Origin: Multifurca ochricompacta
Taxonomy: Eukaryota > Basidiomycota > Agaricomycetes > Russulales > Russulaceae
Length of the DNA: 64,000 nucleotides
NCBI GenBank assembly: GCA_022496185.1
Contig: WTXG01000038.1
Coordinates: 1-64,000 of the forward strand
Direction of reading: 5' to 3'
A program made the position numbers and the translations under genes. A model generated the notes under the pieces. The model was not told the DNA's origin. It did not search any database and saw nothing but the letters and a program-made list of their open reading frames with translations. This document shows positions 23,240-33,228 of the stretch, piece after piece (the first letter of the stretch is position 1; each line of letters begins with the position of its first letter).

Positions 23240-23880
23240 CACATTTTAAATCCACTATCTGCCCAATTACTCCTTTTTTCACCCCTTTTTGCCTTGGTAA
23301 CTCCTTGAATCCTTTTAGTCATCCTTTCTATAACCTTTTGCCATCATTCTGGTGCATTTTTATTCCACTCCTCCACCACCCTCTCCCACAACTCAGGTAT
23401 CCCCTTGACTGGTTAAGAACCTTCTTCAGATCCACCCAGAGGTGTCCAATGGGGCTAATATTTCAAGGGATTGGGCTATCCATACCAGGCTTCAATATTC
23501 CTGTCTTAAAACTGCTGGCTTGCCTTCTTGGAATTGTGTTTTGGGTCATTGTCCCACTGAAACATGCTTTCACCCTCCACCATTTCTTACTTTTCAAACC
23601 TTTCCACCACTCCACCATCCAAAATATCACAGTACTGGCATGGATTTATGATCCCCTAAACCCCTGTAAGCATTCCTAGTCCATTCCACCCCATACAAGA
23701 CCAATACCATAAGTTCTTCCTCCTCCATGCTTGACTGTCAGGGTGGTGGTTCTGTCAGAGGGTGGTTCTCCCTTATTTTTCCCAAGTGTAGCTCCTTCTG
23801 TCTGAACCAATTCTGTTCATTATAGTCTCACCTGACCACAAGATCCTTTTTCAGTCATCCACTGTCCAATTTTCATGGTA
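23240..23880 (-). pseudogene. Tc1-like transposase C-terminal domain, left arm and loop
   Basis: On the minus strand the loop encodes a WTVDD...SGET segment (relatives have SDET, so the first catalytic Asp appears lost). The arm then encodes VKHGGG, QWDNDPKHNSKK (second Asp region) and a degraded PIxHLW segment, followed by the terminal repeat. Several frameshifts and stops are present. It cannot encode a working enzyme. Confidence 0.7.
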
Positions 23881-24410
23881 ACCACCCTCTGACAGAACCA
23901 CCACCCTGACAGTCAAGCATGGAGGAGGAAGAACTTATGGTATTGGTCTTGTATGGGGTGGAATGGACTAGGAATGCTTACAGGGGTTTAGGGGATCATA
24001 AATCCATGCCAGTACTGTGATATTTTGGATGGTGGAGTGGTGGAAAGGTTTGAAAAGTAAGAAATGGTGGAGGGTGAAAGCATGTTTCAGTGGGACAATG
24101 ACCCAAAACACAATTCCAAGAAGGCAAGCCAGCAGTTTTAAGACAGGAATATTGAAGCCTGGTATGGATAGCCCAATCCCTTGAAATATTAGCCCCATTG
24201 GACACCTCTGGGTGGATCTGAAGAAGGTTCTTAACCAGTCAAGGGGATACCTGAGTTGTGGGAGAGGGTGGTGGAGGAGTGGAATAAAAATGCACCAGAA
24301 TGATGGCAAAAGGTTATAGAAAGGATGACTAAAAGGATTCAAGGAGTTACCAAGGCAAAAAGGGGTGAAAAAAAGGAGTAATTGGGCAGATAGTGGATTT
24401 AAAATGTGGG
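23881..24410 (+). pseudogene. Tc1-like transposase C-terminal domain, right arm
   Basis: This is the inverted copy of the left-arm fragment, read on the plus strand from TVKHGGGRTYG through the DNDPKH block. It has the same frameshifts as the left arm, so the duplication happened after the gene was already damaged, or the arms have been homogenised since. Confidence 0.7.
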
Positions 24411-25029
24411 TCAAAAAACCGTCCCGATGATTGATTGATTTGATTTGATCATAAAATGCTTATATCATGGCCAATTTCTTTGATCCAAATTGGGAATGGT
24501 AGCCAGGAAGCAGGGCTTTCAGACATACAGCCACACCATAACCAGATTCCTAAATGCTGAGGTGCTATAGAGTGAATACTAGAAATGGTGCAAACATCGG
24601 GACAGTTTTTTGACCCACTGTAGATGCCTTTGTGTCCTAAGTCATCATGTGCTGAGTGAACGATGGCAAGGCATTGAGATGGGGTAATGTACAGTTGATG
24701 TTGACTAAGACTGTTGCGTCGCCAGAGTTGACTGTCAAGTAAAAAGAACTTGCGCGTTTTCTTCAAAAGCCTCTCCGAGTCACTAGTGCTAAGTCCTTCT
24801 GGTAGTTTGAGGGTGGCCAAGTAGTGTTGGATTTGGAGCATGTCAGCGTTGGTGTCTATAGATTGGGCAGAAGAGGGGAAGTTGAGGGATGAGGTGGAAG
24901 AATGTGTATCACGTTGAGTACTGAGGTCAGAGGGTTGCCTAGATGAGTCTGTAGCCTGCTAGCCCAAGTAGTTAACCAGACACCAAGGCAGAGTTTACTG
25001 TCAATCCAGTCTTCAGGGTCTTCATCATC

Positions 25030-26330
25030 TATGTCTTCTCCTTCTGCTGGTTCTCATCTTGATAAGCCGTTGGGACCACAATGCTTCTGAGCCAGGACAT
25101 GGACCAATTTGAAGGTAAAAAGGAGGATTGCAGCTATCCACCTGTTGATGGTGGCGTTGGGTTGAATGTTGGGGTTGGCAATCATACCTTTGATGAATTG
25201 AGTGTCCATTTCTACTATTAGATTGCAGATGCTGACGAGGTGAAGACGTAGAGCACAAAGGGCTCAAAAAAGACCATATAGTTCGAGCTTTGCTTGAGAA
25301 TACCAAGCTTCCCATTCATTCCATGAGATAGAACCGAACCTAACAGGGCAACGCTTGCCATCAGCACAGTCCTGAGAAAGAATCCAACCTACTCCACACC
25401 AGGATGAGTTGATGGAAAGGTAAACTGCACGGTTGGAAGAATAATTGATGGGGATGAGGGCTGAGGAGTGGATGATCGCGTTTTGAGGGCTTCCATGGCT
25501 TGTACATGTCACTCGTCCCAAGAGAAGGCTTGTCCTTTGTGAGTGAGGTCGACCAGAGGGCGTGCGATGGCTGAATAGTTCTTGATCCAGACACACATGT
25601 AGCCAGCAATACCTAGGAAGGTGCGGACATCAGTGAGGGACTTGCATGGGGGCCAGTCGTGGATCTTGGTGATTTTCGAGTCATTGGGAACACAGCCTTC
25701 ATAAGTGCACTTGTGGCCTAGGATAACAACCTCAGGAACTGCAATAAAGAGTTTAGTGGTGGAAACAGTTGAGCCTGCATGTCGGAGGCAATGTCGGATA
25801 CGATGAACGTCGTTGAGGTGATCCCAGATGAATTTTCATATTCCTGCATTGTCAGGAATGGTCTCATAGCTGCCATCAGGGGTTTCATAATGAGAGGGAG
25901 GGCCTTTGATGCTGCAGTTGTCCATGAAGGGCCAGGCAATGTTGGGAATCTCAGGCTCGAGGAGGAACTTGACATCTTCATGAAATATTGCGATCGCGTT
26001 GGTCCAACCTTGAGGGAGGCAAGTGAGGCATACAGCACCAATTGGGGATTGTATGGTAGTGAGGTCACGCGACGAGATATCTAAAGTCCGATGGTCATAG
26101 CCCACAAAGAGATCGAGCATACTATGACATGACCTTCCTGCCATAGCTTCAATCAACTGTTCTGCTAGTGGTGGAACTCCTGAATTGTGGATAGTGATGG
26201 CATTGAGGGGCTGGAGGTTGTGTACTAGTCAAAGGGCCCCACTTTTCTTCTTGATGCAGAACCATCTTGATCAATAAAATGTGTTGGAATGCTCGTAAAC
26301 ACCGGCTGCAAACTTGTCCTTGAATATTTG
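25030..26330 (-). pseudogene. GypC reverse transcriptase and RNase H
   Basis: RT motifs are RWFCIKKKSGALRLVHNLQPLN, a degraded DLFVGYD block, LPQGWTNA and the catalytic site, which reads FMDN where this family has F-I/V-DD; the second Asp is Asn through a G to A change. The thumb reads VVILGHKCTYEG and VRTFLGIAGYM. RNase H shows KLELYGLF, VEMDTQFIKGM and NRWIAAILLF. Stops interrupt near 26272, 25833, 25262 and elsewhere. This Pol type is common in basidiomycete genomes. Confidence 0.85.
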
Positions 26331-27098
26331 TATAACTTTGTCAATGATGCCAGAGGGGATGGGGATATTGTGATGGATCCATGGGACATGCTCGATGACC
26401 AGGATCTTGACAGGGGCAAAGTAATCTTCGCGAAACCTTCCTTTTTCTTCTTCAGTCCAGGCTAGCCCAAGTTTGTTGACTTTGAGGATGTGTTGCAGTA
26501 GCTTGAGTTCTTCTGGCCAGAGGAAATGGTAGTGGTCAAGATCTAGAGCATCTAAGCATTCTTGCATCAGACGAGTACCAGAGACAAACTGTGGAGGCTG
26601 TGTAGGCAAGGATGGGAGCGAGAGTAGGGGGTCAGAGGGAATGTGGTGGATGGTGTGGAAGTCTTCAGGAAGGGACACAGGGACTGGCTGGACCTTTTTA
26701 GAGACTTTCTTATATGGGAATGCAGATACATAACTTGCAGGGACTTGAGCATTGTAATGAAAGGGGTGAAGAGCATCAACACAAGGGGGGGAAACTAGAG
26801 TAGCCAAGGTGAGAGTGCCAACTGAGTCTTCTTGGGACTTGTGCGCTCGGGAGGTGATAGTCTTGGCTCTTGCTGGGTCCTGAGGGTCTTGAATGCGGAC
26901 TTCAACTCGTCCATCTGGGTGATCTTTGAGGCAGCATAGGAGAAGGTGGTGGAATGGTCAACCAAGCAGGAGACGGAAAGGGGCGTGTTCCACAACATGC
27001 GCATGGACCTTGAAGTTGATATTGCCAAGTCACATAGCTAAGTTCTCAGCACAGCCTAGAGTCTCGTTCATCCATCTGTTTGCACCTTCCATGTTGAG
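26331..27098 (-). pseudogene. GypC pol, segment between protease and RT
   Basis: This region continues from the protease. It includes MNETLGCAENLAM, FRLLLGRPFHHLL (the protease flap and end region LLGRP), then a linker and a conserved RT N-terminal part (SRLPE...FTPVKI-like, ending WIHHNIPIPSGI). Reading requires at least two frame changes and crosses one stop near 27033. Confidence 0.7.
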
Positions 27099-28967
27099 TC
27101 AGTTGTTTGGATTGATGCGCATGCCTGCTTCCTGAGCTAGATCTTTTCTCATAACCACTATCTGAGATCCTTGGTCCAGTACTCCAGCTTCAGAAACAAT
27201 GCCATTGACTAAGATATTGACTTCCCTGAGAGGTAGTGAGAATTCGGGTGTGCAGCGAGAGACAAGCTCCAAGACTGAGACTGAAGCCTCTTGAGTTGTA
27301 CCTGGGGTCTCTTCAATCCAGTTAGTCTCTACTCGCCAGGTATGTAGCTTTTCAACCATTTCCTTTCGAATGGCAGGACTAGCAGCAAGAACATGAGCTG
27401 GTGTCATAAGGGAGAGTTTTCCTGCCATGAGCCAGTTTTGGAGTTCTGTCACCAGCTGTTGATCCTCTACAGAAGACTGGTATTGGTATTGTTGGTTAGA
27501 ATGTGCGACTGAGGGATTGGGGGCTAGAGCGGGGTTAGAGACAGAGGCAGAGATAATCGGAGCAGCAGTAGAAACTTTAGAAGGTGAATGGTCGACAACA
27601 GCAGGGGGTACAACTGGATTGGCAGACTTTGATGCAGCTGGTGAGACTAGTTCTTGCATTTTCAAAGCTTTTACCTGTCTCTTCTTTTTCTCCACAACGA
27701 ATACTTGAAATATGTCAGTGCCATCTTCATCACCGTCTGACTCTGAGGGGCATGGGTCTGGTTCTGTTACTTCGACAATGTGAGCTGCTGTCGTGGGTTG
27801 GATACAGAAGGTTTGAATGGCTAGGGTCTGGTGAGGGGGAGGATCGCGTGAGAAGGTCATGGTGGAGGGATTGCTGGGCTTGGCTAGCCATTCGTCTATG
27901 CTGGCCTGAAGTCCTTGATTCGTGTTGCCCATCGGGACTTGCTGTCCATTGGGCAGACAAATGTGGTTGTTGACTATTGATGCACGGCCGGAGTCAATGT
28001 ATTCTTCTGCAGCCAGGCATTGCCTAATACGATGTCCAGTCCTGGTACAGAAGGCACATCCCTCAATGGGATCGCAGCAACAGAAGAATACTGCCTTTGC
28101 AGTACTGACACTGGATGGGATGGAAGGTGGATTGGTGAGCGGCACAGGGTGATCTGAGGACTGAGGCCAGGTCATGGACAGTGGAGTTTGGCAAATGGGG
28201 GCTTGTTGAGCAAAGGTCAGCTTGGGGATGGATTGCGCAATGATTGGGTACCTGTACAGACATTGTCCATACAGGCTGGTGTATTCCGGGTTGCCTTGGG
28301 GAAGTGATTGAAATTTGAGCATGAAGTTGCTGATCTGCCAATTCTCCCGTTCTCGTGAATTGTCCCGGAACTGGACAGACTTGGTGGGTGGTTCAGTAGC
28401 AATGGGGTATACCTCTTGTCTAGGAACGTTGTTCTGCTGCTGGAAGTCTGGAGGTGAACGATCGTGATTACGTCCATGCCATTCTTCATCATAAGTCCTT
28501 GGATCGTGGAGTCTACTGCTGTACCATTGTTGTAGTAAGGGGTCGGGCCTTATGTCCTGTCCAGAGGTGGAGGCCCTCCAATTGATATCTGAGCTGGGCA
28601 TGGCAATGGGCCGGTTAGCAAACTCGATGCGTGCTAGCCTGTATACTTCTTCATAGTCATAATGGAAGCCAGTGGGGTGATCTGGATATTTAGATAGAAG
28701 ACGAGAGTACAACTGTTTCTGATCTTCAGGGTGGAATCCATTCCAAAAGGCAGCGTTATGTTCTTCGTCCGAAAGATGGTTGGAGTTGACCAATGGCTTA
28801 GAGAGCAGCAAGAATCTTTTATAGTATGTTCACACAGCTTCTTCATCATCCATTCAACCTTGAGAGTTGAGCCTAGTCATCTCCTGAAGATGCTGTTTAG
28901 AGTGTCAGCTTAGCTCAGATGGTTCAGCGTAGAGTTGCTCCAGAGAGTTCTTGAATGCTTTCCAGCT
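27099..28967 (-). pseudogene. GypC gag C-terminal part and protease start
   Basis: An open frame of 570 codons starts at 28811. The upstream part (28967-28812) has TGA stops and carries the capsid motif WKAFKNSLEQLY. It includes the capsid C-terminal region (FWNGFHPEDQKQLYSRL) and a zinc-knuckle remnant (CTRTGHRIRQC). At its end is the aspartic protease active site, written LDQGSQIVV where LDxGSQ is usual. The N-terminal gag lies beyond the 28973-31400 insertion, and the frames join at the TTGAG target duplication. Confidence 0.82.
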
Positions 28968-28972
28968 TTGAG

Positions 28973-31400
28973 TGTTACAACTGTTGAACAGGCATGAGGC
29001 ACAGCATACTGACTGTGGTTGTTAGTGGGTTAAGCTAGAGAAACAAGTTATACTTCAGAGGTGAAGAAAACTCTATATTACTATACTACACACCTAGAGA
29101 AACAAGTTATCTACAAGAGATGGTTAGTTATAGGTAGAGCAGTAAGTAAAGTGACTGGGACTTACACTTCAGAGGTGAAGAAAACTCTGAAGTGTAAGAG
29201 ACAAACAGACACCCTTATATACTTCCAAGGGATGGTCTGTGCACTGGGAATAAGTCCTCAAGTGCCGGACAAAGTCCAAACAGTAAACAAGAGGGAATAA
29301 GGCCATTGGCCAGTAAGGAATCACATGCTTGTACATCATTACTAAGGTACATCAGTCAGCTACTGCGGAATGTGAGAAAGAAGGTAATAATGATATGGTA
29401 AATAGTCCGAAACTCTGATATCTAATCTAGTCCACAAAGTAGCTAATCTAATCTCCTGATGCCTGAAGCATCACCAAACACGTCCTGTGTTCAACAACAA
29501 CCCCACTCTTTTCCCTGACCCTTCCTTGATGCCATACCCACTCCTGACCTCTGCCTTCTGCACATATGACCCTTACCTCTATAACTCTACTGCCTGATGC
29601 CTGTGGCTTGTATGCCCAGGACCCCACCCTGATGCCTGTGACATGATGCTCTCAGGACCCCTTACCCTTGATACCTGCACCTGACTCACTGATAGTTCAG
29701 CTACTGTGCTGATGGCTGCATTCCCCTTTCCCCTGATGCTTGGCCTCTGTTTTGGCCAGCATCTGTACCCTGTCCCTGTGGCTGACACCCATAGGATCTC
29801 TGACACTGTCCCTGCCAAACCTGACTCTGAATACAAGATGACTTTGGCTTGCATTTGCCCCTCCAGGCCACATGACCTGTAGGCACATGACCTATCATGT
29901 GACCCTTGACCATGTGACCTCTTTGACCATGTGATCTTGGACTTTGATCATGACCCCTTAGATCATCTGACCCATCAATCACTTGACCCTCTTCTCTGAC
30001 TCCTGTGGGAGTATTCCCACACTGATATGACTCCTGTGGGGCTGCCCCACATGACTATGCTTCTGATAAGGCTTATCCTTATCATGGACTATATTTAACA
30101 TCTTAGCTACTATTGGATGATAAGGACTTGATTATCTACAGTACCAGATCTCTGATACAGTACTTAAGACCCTGTAGACAGTCAGTAGAACCCCAGACTT
30201 GACATCTTGTACCTTCAGCCTAGATATCTCTGATTCAAAAATCTACTGCATCCTTTGCCCCTTCACATCTTTGATCTCTCTGAAGGGACCCCATTGCCTC
30301 TGGCAATGGGTGTGCACCTTTCCCTTTGAACCTGTCCCCTCCATCCCCTTTGGCTTCAGTCTGCTTGATGTGCTTTTGGCACTGCAGCTAAGCCCCATTC
30401 CTGCTTAACAGTCAGAGGGGATTAGCTCCCTTTGACTGACTCTTCCCATCTCCCTCAGCACCTGGTTATGGTGCAGATCCATTCCATTTAGATGCTAGGA
30501 GGACCCAGTTGCAGTGTGCCGGGTCTGTCTTGCACCCAGGATGTGATGCTTTTTGTCAATGTAATGGTTTGTGATGCACTTGTTACGCATGTGTGACGTT
30601 TTGTGACAGTTTTTCGACCCACACGTGTTCAACTTTTGTTTCAACATTTCGACTTCTTACTCCGAGTCATGTGACTGGAGTTGATGATCTTTCTTATCTG
30701 ATCTGATTTTCGGACTTAGACTGACTTGGACTGACACTCATTTGCTTTTGAAGTGGGTGCAACACCACTTGCATTCCCTGACTCAATCTCCACTGGAGAT
30801 TCACATGGACATTTACTTTACTATATTGAATCTTCTACTTTACTTACAAAGACACTAGAGTACTTGTATTTAAGCAGTACATACTGGAGAGACAGACTTT
30901 AAGTCTGTTCTCTTGTATCTAATACAGGTTTACTGTTCTTCCTCAGAATCCCTCTTGAACTTCCTAAGCTGCAGCTTAGGAAGCCTTCACCCCAGATCTT
31001 CAGCAGGGCCTATTGCCACTGCCTTGACTCGCTTCTTGCATGCGCCCCTCCTATTTTGTGTGGGCCTTGAACCTTGAACGCGGCCCTTGTGGTTTGCCTT
31101 GATACCTTGAAGCTGGCATGCACCCCCTTGTACTTTGTGGGCCTTTGAATCTTGACCATGGCTTGTTGTAGCCTGCCCTGAAACCTTGAATTGGCTTGAC
31201 CTTGACACCTTGACTTTGAAGCTTGCACATCTTGCATCTTGAGGACCTCAGGCCAGAACGACCTTTGACACAGCAGAGACCTGGCTGTGACACAGGATTC
31301 ATTGCCCTGGGAGCATAGAGCCTGCCCCTTTGACATGAGCCCTGAATGAGTCCTGCGAGCCCGTGCATGTTGCACTGGAAACACCCTGCCGAGTGTTACA
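28973..31400. mobile_element. large noncoding LTR-like insertion in GypC gag
   Basis: A TGTTACAAC...GAGTGTTACA block is flanked by the target duplication TTGAG (28968-28972 and 31401-31405). After removing a nested copia LTR it is about 1.9 kb. It contains no credible ORF. There are two promoter-like zones: TATTTAACATC near 30090, and TATTTAAGCAG near 30868 followed by a TCTGTTCTCTTGTATC block like that of GypB LTRs. It may be one very long solo LTR, or an LTR joined to internal noncoding sequence (TRIM/LARD-like). I cannot tell which. Confidence 0.65.
28982..29496 (-). repeat. solo copia LTR, long (intron-bearing) form
   Basis: The 515-bp LTR of the Cop1 family is in reverse orientation, with target duplication ACAAC (28977-28981 and 29497-29501). 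On the minus strand it has TATATAAG (29221-29214), then the leader segment with a 55-nt intron-like insert (29165-29111), then the intron-less repeat of that segment. Its sister LTR at 16648-17050 lacks this whole 112-bp unit. Confidence 0.92.
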
Positions 31401-31405
31401 TTGAG

Positions 31406-32189
31406 TGTCATAGCCGTCTAGATACTTCCAGAGTTGTCATAGTTCTGAAGGAACATAGCGTGTAATCTGGTCCACTTTTTGTTGGTCAGAAAGATTGTGA
31501 GCAGTAGCCAAGTCTTCAAATTCTTTGATGAAGAACTCAATCGGGTCACCTGTTTGATCAGAGAAGAATGGGGCTTGCCGAGAGTGAGGAGGGGGCATCA
31601 CAGCAGGACCAGAAATGTAGTTGTTTGATGTCATGACTGGCGCAGGGAGAGGTGCTGTAGCTGACTGATTATAAGTGGGTAGGGGCCAAACTGGAAGCAA
31701 AGATTGATGTTGGAGCAAGGGTGATGGAGGCAAGACTGTATTGAAACTAGATGGAGTGGGAAAGGAGGCTGGTCTTAGTTGGAATGCTGTAGTGTCAGAT
31801 GGAAGGGGGAACAAGGAAGTAACAGGAAGTGATTCTGGAAGCAATGGACTTGGGATTCTAGATACAAGAGCTGAGGTGATTGCTGAAGATGGGATGGAAG
31901 ATGAAGTGGCACTTGAGACAGGGGATGAAAGCCAATTAATGGAACTTGATACTAAGGCAGAGAAGGGGACAGAGATTTCCAGGTCTAAGTAAGATTCAGA
32001 GGTAGCCTGAAGGATCAAGGGCAACAAAGCTAGATCAGGGTGTGCTGTGTGGTCAGAAGATGTTGATGCAGTAGGAGATGGGGGTCTAGAGTTATTTGGA
32101 GAAGCTGCCAAGGTTCTAGATGAGGTTGAGGCCTTTCTGGTGTTTCTGGTTGGCAAGACTCTGGGTGGTATAGGGTTCTGGCAGGGCAT
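31406..32189 (-). pseudogene. GypC gag N-terminal part
   Basis: ATG at 32189 (MPCQNPIPPR) opens a Ser/Pro/Thr-rich N-terminal domain, followed by the capsid start (DPIEFFIKEFEDLATAHNLSDQQKV). A TGA at 31437-31439 interrupts it, and the coding continues a further ten codons to the insertion at 31405. It is the upstream part of the gag at 28967-27099. Confidence 0.8.
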
Positions 32190-32253
32190 AGACAAGTTGT
32201 GGGTGTGACTTAACAACAAAGAAGGGGGTTAGGTCAAGGGAACTGATAACTTT

Positions 32254-32271
32254 GCCTCACTGGGGCAGCCA
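32254..32271 (-). other. GypC primer-binding site
   Basis: Three bases after the LTR end (minus strand) comes TGGCTGCCCCAGTGAGGC, which starts with TGG as expected for a complement to a tRNA 3' CCA end. GypC thus looks tRNA-primed, unlike GypA. I did not identify the tRNA. Confidence 0.6.
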
Positions 32272-32625
32272 ATTTGTGCGGAGCCTATCCGCGGTGAGTG
32301 CAAAGCAAAGCCTGTTCCCTGAAGAGTAAGGTGAGCAGTGAGTTGTGAGGAAGAGAGAGATGAGCCCGCGTGACGCAATGAAGTCAATGAGCATTAGATT
32401 GTGCTGAATGTTACTGATGACGGTGCCGATGGTTCCAATTGACCTTGTGCCTTGTTCAATAACTGTTCTTTGCACACAAAGAGATAGAGAGAGAGATGGA
32501 GAGAGAGAAGCTAGATTGCTGGTTGCTGGCCCTACTACAAGCAGTATAGATACCTTTATATACTTCTTGAGAGTCCAGATTTGAGAAGAGCGGTATAGTA
32601 AGTAAAAGCCGAAGATGGCCATTTT

Positions 32626-33209
32626 TGTTATGAACAGGGCCCAGCAGCCCTATTTTCTTCACTCTTCCCAACAGGGACCCCACTCGCCCACTGACACTCC
32701 ACTTTCTCATTATGTCTCCCTCCTGGGACCCTTCACATGCATTGCTCCCATCCCCGTGACCGTTGTTTGGACTTGTATACATATTGTTTACTTATGATTG
32801 CCCTTCTTATCTCCTTATCTCTATGACCGGACACTTACTTAATTCCCTATCAGAAGCCTGGCTTTACACCCTACACTTTCATATATTTGGGCCCACATGA
32901 CTCTGAGATAGCTTATCTATAGACGCCTGCCTGATTACGTATATAAGTCTGCCTTAGCTACATTGTAGGCCTCAGACTCGACTTATTGAATACATCTGTG
33001 TTTGTCTTCTGGACTTCCCCTTGAAACCTCTGACTTGTCTGTCTCAGTGCTTTCGGCACTTTCCTGCTTAACATTGTCTTAGGGAGCAGCCCCTTTGACT
33101 TTGACTCAATCCCTTAAACACTCCAAGAGGCCTTATTGGCTTCTTACCTGAAACCCTTGATCAGCGCTGTCACACAAGTCGTGCAGAACATCCCACACTG
33201 GACATAACA
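32626..33209 (+). repeat. 5' LTR of A3
   Basis: A 584-bp LTR starts TGTTATGAAC and ends GGACATAACA. GACTCGACTT at 32975-32984 is complementary, with one mismatch, to the primer site TCAAGTCAAGTC at 33210-33221 just outside the LTR. Confidence 0.94.
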
Positions 33210-33228
33210 TCAAGTCAAGTCTCTCACA

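Larger units (their letters stand above)
23028..24620. mobile_element. Tc1/mariner foldback FB2: duplicated 3' half
   Basis: A 1593-bp element is flanked by TA (23026-23027 and 24621-24622), with ends CAGTGGGTCAAAAAACTG and their reverse complement. The arms of about 740 bp (23028-23767 and 23881-24620) are inverted copies, and the loop is about 113 bp. Each arm holds the 214-bp terminal repeat plus the C-terminal half of a Tc1 transposase. The terminal repeat itself ends in a second, inverted copy of the tip (CATCGGGACGGTTTTTTGAC), the same plan as FB1. It is inserted in GypC integrase. Confidence 0.88.
21440..24841 (-). pseudogene. GypC integrase (split by solo LTR and FB2)
   Basis: The pieces are 24841-24623, 23025-22316 and 21723-21440. 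The first piece holds the His residues of the zinc region (AIVHSAHDDLGHKG). The second continues with FWWPSL, CHDCQLCQ, a catalytic Asp region, VTDNGTPF, and IVERQHRTIQES with the Glu. The last piece carries PGDLVLVQN, typical of the C-terminal domain. No chromodomain is seen. A stop interrupts QEEDLANI*DN. FB2 is inserted between KGIY and TRRFV, and the GypA-type solo LTR between the core and C-terminal domain. Confidence 0.82.

Noticed and set aside
23305..23679. ORF of 124 codons on the plus strand in FB2 and its identical partner at 23968-24414 on the minus strand
   Set aside because: It is antisense to the Tc1 transposase fragment and is duplicated only because the arms are inverted copies.
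30600..30625. Stretch GACAGTTTTTCGACCCAC resembling the Tc1 tip of FB2
   Set aside because: Only one copy of about 20 bases, no TA-flanked partner found nearby; it may be chance or a very old remnant.
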